Positions 24,981 to 29,862 of a stretch of 29,862 bases of DNA are shown one piece after another. Under the pieces are notes generated by a model. The model had not been told where the DNA came from. It searched no databases and saw only the letters and a list, made by a program, of their open reading frames with translations. Each line of letters begins with the position of its first letter. Position 1 is the first letter of the stretch. Made by a program: the position numbers and the translations under genes. The DNA is from Chrysochromulina tobinii (lineage: Eukaryota > Haptophyta > Prymnesiales > Chrysochromulinaceae). The stretch spans positions 1-29,862 of the forward strand of contig JWZX01002931.1 in NCBI GenBank assembly GCA_001275005.1. Direction: 5' to 3'.

Positions 24981-27900
24981 GGCTACCGAGGCGGACCAAG
25001 AGATGGCGGCCTATCATGCCGTCGAACAAGGCACTCCTGCTGCACATGGTGATGATGAGCGCGAGCTGCGCCGTGAGAACAAATCCCTCATGCAGAAGGT
25101 GTCCTCGGCTGAGGACATGATCAACCTGATTGGCATTTTAGAGACTACGAAACCGTCGAAATCAAAGGTCAAGCGGCTCCTCCTCACGGTGAGCATGGAA
25201 GTGGATAGACTTGCCACGGCCTCAAAAGCCCTGCCCATGGGATTTGTTCACAAAAATTCCAGCCTGCCAAATTACACGAAGTTGGATCAACTGAAATCGG
25301 AGCTCCTGCAGACGCAGAACGCACTCACTACAACCAGCAATCCGCTTACCAAGAAGGAGCGCGCGCAGATTGTCTCTGCACTCAGTCGCGTGGGCATCAA
25401 GGTAGTGGATCCCGCTTCGGGGCAGGATGAAGGTTGTACCGAAACTGCAGAGTCAGATGTGGAGATGGCGGACGACGAGGATCACGATGAGGAGGAGGAT
25501 GAGATGCCAGATGTGGAGCGGGAGCAGACGCCACCCGCGGACGATGCGCCCGAGCTGGTGCAGCGCGCGTACAGAGTCATCATGAGTAATTCGAGTCTGC
25601 GTGCGAAGCTACGCTTCGACCTCGCGCCGTTTCTACTCCGCGTACACGAGAACGTGACGCAGAACAAGGATGCGAGCAAAGAGTGCCTCTACGGAACTCT
25701 CGACTACGGCGACACGATCAAGATGTACGGCGGTGGCAAGACCCAGGCGCGAAAGACGCCCCTCAAGCTGTGCGCCTTCGTCATGTGCCGAATGATAGGC
25801 GTGGCGACGATTGTGCTCACGACGAACACAAGCGGCCGCGACGATCTGTTCGGCAAGTTTCTCGAGCTCTTAGGCAAGCTCGAGGTTCCGACGGTCCCAT
25901 CGACCATCCCAACGGGCGCCAACGACACGCACTTTCGCTACTACCGCGAAAAGGAGGTCGAGGAAGGGCGTGAGACGATGAAGATCGTTCTCAGGAAGAG
26001 CTCCTCTTCGGCCGCAGATTTGCGCAACACCGCGCTCGCAGAGGGCGTGATTGCCATCAACGACATTAGCAGGACCGAGGCGTCACGGATGTGGGCGTGC
26101 AGGCAGCTCAGCCAGGGCGCGTGCATCGTCGTCAATAACACCGCCGCCGCTATCGGTACGTGATCCGTTGCGACGCCCCCAGTCCCCAGTCCCCTTTCCC
26201 TTGCCCCTTTTGCTGCTGCTGATGATGATCTACTGCACTACTTGATCCATGCTCGCACACACAGAAAAGGCGAGGAACCTCATCGACCAGGCGCGCGGAA
26301 TCTGCATACGGAACAAGACGCAGCCCATCCAGTTCATGCTTACGATTGACGAGGCTGACGACTTTTACCGGACCGACGGCGGCCTTGCCAACGGGCAGGA
26401 GGAGCGGCAGATCAAGATGGAGGAGAAGCTGCACGAACTGCGGCAGCTCGGCCCTCTGGTGCAGTTCGAGGTCACCGCGACGCTCCTCGCGATCTACATG
26501 ACGCTAATGAAGATCGGGCAAGCGGATAAGGAGCTCAACGGCGACGTCTTTTACGTGGAGGCCTCGCGGGAGTATGTCGACGCGCGGATGCTCGTGCCGC
26601 CTTCCGACGCCGTCGGCAACCCCGAGTTTATCACGAGCGAGTCGGACCTCAACAACAACAACAAGTACGCGGACGCAAAGGTCCGTGCGCTGTGGAAGGC
26701 GGCGGCCGAGCACCGGCCGCCTGCTGGGCGCTGCGGCGCGCTCCTGCTCGATGCCACGACTGCGGCCGTCCGTGCCGGCGGCCGGACAGTCGGAATCTAC
26801 GACAAGGCCGGTGAGCTGATGCGGTTGCACCCGCACGCCATCGCTGTCATCGTCAGCGGTGCGGAGATTGCATGGGCGACGGCAACGCCGCTCCCTGATC
26901 GACCGCAGGACGGTCGCCCCCTCGGCCAGCAGCCGAATATCTTCCGCGGCAAGGCGAAAATCTTTACTAACGTACTCCAGGACATAGACCGCTACTACCC
27001 CGAGCGCCCCGTCTTCGTCTTTGGCTACTCGCAGCTCGTGCGCGGGATCTCGTACCGCTCAAGTCGGCGCGTGCCCTCCCACTTCATCCTCCTGTACAAG
27101 GACGGCACGTCGCTGTGCCGGCTGGTGCAGGCAGCGGGCCGGGCGATGGGGGAGCAGGCTAGCGTGCTGCGCGCCAACGGCTTCATGGACGTCAAGCTCC
27201 TCACGCAGACGCAGGATTTCGACGCTATCCGCGCGTACCCCGAGTTCCTGAAGACGGTGGGAGAGCGGATGAGCAGCGGCATGACGCTGAAGGCGGCGCT
27301 GGAGCAGCAGTTTGCAGGCAAGTACAACGTGTTCCACGGCAAGACTGTCGGCCAGAAGAAGCTCCATCTCGAGGACCTGCAGCAGACGCTTAAGTTTGCA
27401 CCCTCGCACCCGGGCGAGCTGATAGGCGCCACCGCGGAGGACGAGATGATGGGGACGCAGGGGCGCGGGCTGATGCGCGCAATCCTCGAGCTGCTGATCG
27501 TGGCCGTCGCCTACGAGGAGGAGGAGGGCAAATCTGTTAAGGAGATCAACGAGGAGCTCAGCAAAGGTGATTGGGATCAGTACTTTGAGCAAGACTCGCC
27601 ACGCGATGCAGAAGAACTGAGCCTGCCGCGCATCCGCGCGGCGCTCAAGGTGATGTGCAGGCCGAATGGCAACCGGCCGGAAGTGGTTCTCCGTACCAAT
27701 GGGCCCAGGTTTTACCTCAACGCGGAGGGCGTGGACAAGCTGCCCGGCCGGCAGAATCCCCTGTTTCGAGATCCATCGCCTGAGGAGCTCGCAATTATCG
27801 ATGACTGCTGCGCCATCTGCTGCGAGCCCATGACTGATGCGGCCAAGGAACTCCGCCCATGTGGCCACTACTTCCACAACAAGTGCCTGCGTTCGTGGCT

Positions 27901-28849
27901 CGAGCAGTCGCGCTCATGTCCTGTCTGCCGTGCCTCGCTAGCCCATGATCCGAGTGGTCCGTCCTCGGCGACCAGGCGCGGACAGCATGGGCCCGTCGCG
28001 AGCGCGGGCGTCCTTACGAGCAGCGCGGGCGGCGGGCCAAGCGGCGTGGGCGCCGTGGCGGGTGGCGGGCCAAGCGGCGTGGGCGCCGTGGCGGGCGGCG
28101 GGCCAAGCGGCGTGGGCGCCGTACCCGCTGGCGCCACAACCATGGGTGAGCGTGCGCCAACGCCCCTGCAGCCTCAGAGATCGCGGTGCCGACATGTGGG
28201 TTCAGTCGTTGACCAGAGCGCCGTCCCCATGGCCTTCGACGATGAAGATGGCCCTGCCTTCTCCGATGGCAGTACCTTCTCCGACGGCTGTGCCAGCGTG
28301 GATGGGGAATCCATGCCGCGTGTGGATGGGGAATCCATGCCGCGTGTGGAGCACGAGCCTACGGCGGAGCCGTTGCCGATAGCTGCGGGCGGGTTGCAAG
28401 GGCGCCAAGGATCATCGGTAGCAGCAGCAGCAGCAACAACGTCGTCAGCGGAGACGACTCTCTTTGCCACAACAAGCCCAACCCTTGAGGTTGCGCTGGA
28501 CCGTACAAAAAAGCCACCGCCTCGCTGGACAAAGAAGACGGACTTTGGCAAGTTTCTGGGCTACACCCACCCGTCGTATCGCACACCCAACGGCAAGTTG
28601 CGTATGCACACTCTGCCACAGGCATGGCGCGTGTACGACGAGCAACAACAGCAGCGGGAGGGTGCCGGCCCATCATTTGTCGAAGGCCCCCCCACACCTC
28701 CCTTTAACCGCTCGGCATCCTTCACGCTCCGGCTCGAACGGGAGCTCGAGAGCGCGCAGCAGGCCGCCGCAGATGAGCTCAGCTACCATCAAACAAGCCA
28801 AGAGGCAGCCAGCTTGCTCTCGAACTACCCCGTCGAGGACGTCGACTAG
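24637..28849 (+). CDS. Superfamily-2-like helicase fused to a C-terminal RING-H2 finger
   Basis: Best model: join(24637..26155, 26265..28849), about 1,367 aa. The N-terminus has a duplicated IDYGEIAADIAA segment and a Glu/Asp patch. Helicase-type motifs are: P-loop-like YGGGKTQARK (about 362-371); a DEAD box inside LTIDEADDFYR (D535-D538); a motif-III-like VTATL (576-580); FGYSQLVRGISY (759-770, motif-V-like); and QAAGRAMG (795-802, motif-VI-like, QxxGR with the usual final Arg replaced). A RING-H2 finger at about 1021-1065 has CCAICCEPM, CGHYFHNKC and CPVCRASL. The tail is disordered with 11-residue repeats, then an ordered KKTDFGKFLGYTHPSYR. The closest family is uncertain; motifs V-VI recall Z1-type ATPases. 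An ATP-driven nucleic-acid or remodelling enzyme with ubiquitin-ligase activity is inferred. Confidence 0.75.
26156..26264 (+). other. Intron of the helicase-RING gene
   Basis: Donor G|GTACGT at 26155/26156 and acceptor CACACACAG|AAAAGG at 26264/26265 define a 109-nt phase-1 intron. It has a strong pyrimidine-rich stretch (cccctttcccttgcccctttt) near 26190. Splicing gives TAAAIEKARNLIDQ and places the P-loop and the DEAD box in one protein. Confidence 0.88.
28031..28123 (+). repeat. 33-nt coding minisatellite
   Basis: Three units starting at 28031, 28064 and 28097 encode GGGPSGVGAVA in the disordered tail of the helicase-RING protein. A 24-nt repeat (DGESMPRV twice) lies about 180 nt further on. 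Both preserve frame. Confidence 0.93.
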
Positions 28850-29341
28850 ATGCGCGCATGTCAGGTCGCGGAGGCGTGCTGCATGAAGATTGGAGGTGGG
28901 AAAGAGAGGCAGCAGAATGAGGGGTGGTAAATTGGGCGGCCCTCGGCTCACAAGTGGGCGAGGTGCATGTTTTCGACACCTGAACGCCGGTTCCGGCGAG
29001 AACACGGGGAGAGGGTAATGCGCATTTTGAATGTGGAGTCCCTGGCGAGACTGCAAAGGGCCGGTTGAGATGAGGTGGGCGGAGTCCTCGAGACTCGAGT
29101 GTGAGGAGTGCCGTGCGGTGTGCGGCAGCACGGCAGGTTCGGTTGTTCGACACTGTAAGGTTGTGCGCACAGGTCCGCACGGACGAACCCCCCCGGATAT
29201 CCCTTTGTTATATAGGGACCATGTGGGGTCAGTACATTTCGTTACCGGCTGTGTGCGTCGCTCCGCGATATCAGACACAGTTGACAGTACCTAGGACCTA
29301 ACCCTTCAGCTAATAATCCAAGGCTTCTCCAGCTTCGTGAT
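28850..29341. other. Convergent intergenic region (helicase-RING / second Sfi1-like gene)
   Basis: These 492 nt hold the 3' flanks of two convergent genes. The 29200-29330 part is AT-richer, with a weak inverted repeat around ttgttatataggg (about 29207). No gene or RNA is supported. Confidence 0.5.
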
Positions 29342-29862
29342 CTAAGTCTCCACTGCCCTGTTTTGGAGAGTCCGCGTCGTTGTCGCAGGGCGCCGCTGAA
29401 ACCTAAAAGGAAAGGAGACCTCCTCAGAGTGGAATGCCCCGAGCGCCTTGAGTGATGCGTACTCAAGCACCTTCCGCCGCAGCTCATGAGTTCGCACCGT
29501 GTCCCGCCAGCTATCCAGCCAGCTCTCCCAGCCACGACACAGCAAACGGCGTATCGTACGACACCGGCGAGAAAAATGATTCGCAGCTGCGGCCAAAGCT
29601 TCACCGTGAGAGTGTGCGACGGCAGTGGCCTCGAACCAGGCGGCCAGGCCGTGCGACAGCAGAAAAGCAATGCCCTTGTGCAGCAGCTGCTGCTGCCGCG
29701 ATCGATCGCACGCCATATTGACCCACGCTCGCCACCGACGCCGTGCCATCAATGTGCTAGCGCCTCGCCTCAGGGCTCGTAGCTGATCTTCACGGCTGAG
29801 TGCGAGATCAGACCACCTCCGCCACGCTCGCGCGAGAGACTGACGCATCAATGACTGGTGGA
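29342..29862 (-). CDS. Second Sfi1-like protein, 3' part only (runs off the window)
   Basis: The frame is open to the right edge, so the 5' part is missing; the first in-window methionine is not a trustworthy start. About 173 codons are visible. They begin with the same kind of Trp-rich helical units (SLARAWRRWSDLAL, RRWRAWVNMACDRSRQQQLL, GWESWLDSW) and end after a short Arg-rich tail. The stretch LRRGAS...WRAWVNMACDRSRQQQL is closely similar to LRRGAA...WRAWVEMASERSRQQQL of the gene at 22039-24415. The DNA is similar as well (gctgctgctgccgcgatcga at 29685 against the matching part near 23965). The two are therefore paralogues, in the same orientation, on either side of the helicase-RING gene. 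Centrin binding is inferred. Confidence 0.7.
   Translation of the reverse strand, partial: HQSLMRQSLARAWRRWSDLALSREDQLRALRRGASTLMARRRWRAWVNMACDRSRQQQLLHKGIAFLLSHGLAAWFEATAVAHSHGEALAAAANHFSRRCRTIRRLLCRGWESWLDSWRDTVRTHELRRKVLEYASLKALGAFHSEEVSFPFRFQRRPATTTRTLQNRAVET

Noticed and set aside
26249-28849. Second half of the helicase-RING gene as its own CDS starting at 26249.
   Set aside because: The start lies within the intron, upstream of the CACACACAG acceptor. The DEAD motif would then be separated from its P-loop.
1-29862. tRNA, rRNA, CRISPR arrays, insertion sequences or prokaryotic operon features.
   Set aside because: I checked TTCGA-type strings (for example near 11120) and found no T-arm stem. 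No spaced direct-repeat array or transposase is present, and all genes are eukaryotic in type.

Overview
This is a GC-rich nuclear segment of a eukaryotic microalga. It holds densely packed, nearly intronless genes on both strands. The gene set is eukaryotic: a 26S proteasome ATPase, a Golgi SNARE, a trithorax-type SET methyltransferase and RING E3 proteins. The few introns are short (about 74-109 nt) and GT-AG. Two proteins start with a signal-peptide-like leader (one ending STAVAF, one ending LAFCSA). This resembles the bipartite plastid leaders of algae with red-lineage secondary plastids, and a chlorophyll-binding one-helix protein supports it. A haptophyte (pavlovophyte-like) is my best guess and a stramenopile alga the alternative; I cannot name a genus.

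Layout. At 140-2698 (-) lies a pentatricopeptide-repeat protein with a C-terminal Smr domain. It diverges across 281 nt from a giant KMT2/trithorax-like gene at 2980-10934 (+). That gene carries MBD, PHD, Tudor-like, bromodomain, ZZ-like, PHD cluster, extended PHD, FYRN, FYRC, SET and post-SET segments. Its two open frames are best joined by a 74-nt intron that coincides with one unit of a tandem duplication. A MATE transporter (11410-12978, -) diverges from the proteasome ATPase Rpt4/PSMC6 (13406-14685, +), whose first exon is only 94 nt. A one-helix light-harvesting-like protein (15058-15654, -) and an unrecognised coiled-coil protein (15817-17370, -) follow. Next come the Golgi Qb-SNARE membrin/GOSR2 (17736-18407, +), an unrecognised acidic protein (19019-20251, -) and a RING-RING-ZZ protein with the architecture of plant PRT1 (20422-21501, -).

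The right third is repeat-rich. An Sfi1-like tryptophan-repeat protein (22039-24415, -) diverges from a large helicase-RING fusion gene (24637-28849, +). A second Sfi1-like gene, related in sequence, enters from the right edge (29342 to beyond 29862, -). In-frame minisatellites, all with periods divisible by three, occur in most of the large proteins.

Most genes are unrelated housekeeping or regulatory loci, so no operon-like logic is expected. The points worth attention are the apparent birth of an intron from a tandem duplication in the KMT2 gene, that protein's domain combination, and the helicase-RING gene set between two Sfi1-like paralogues with its duplicated 5' end.
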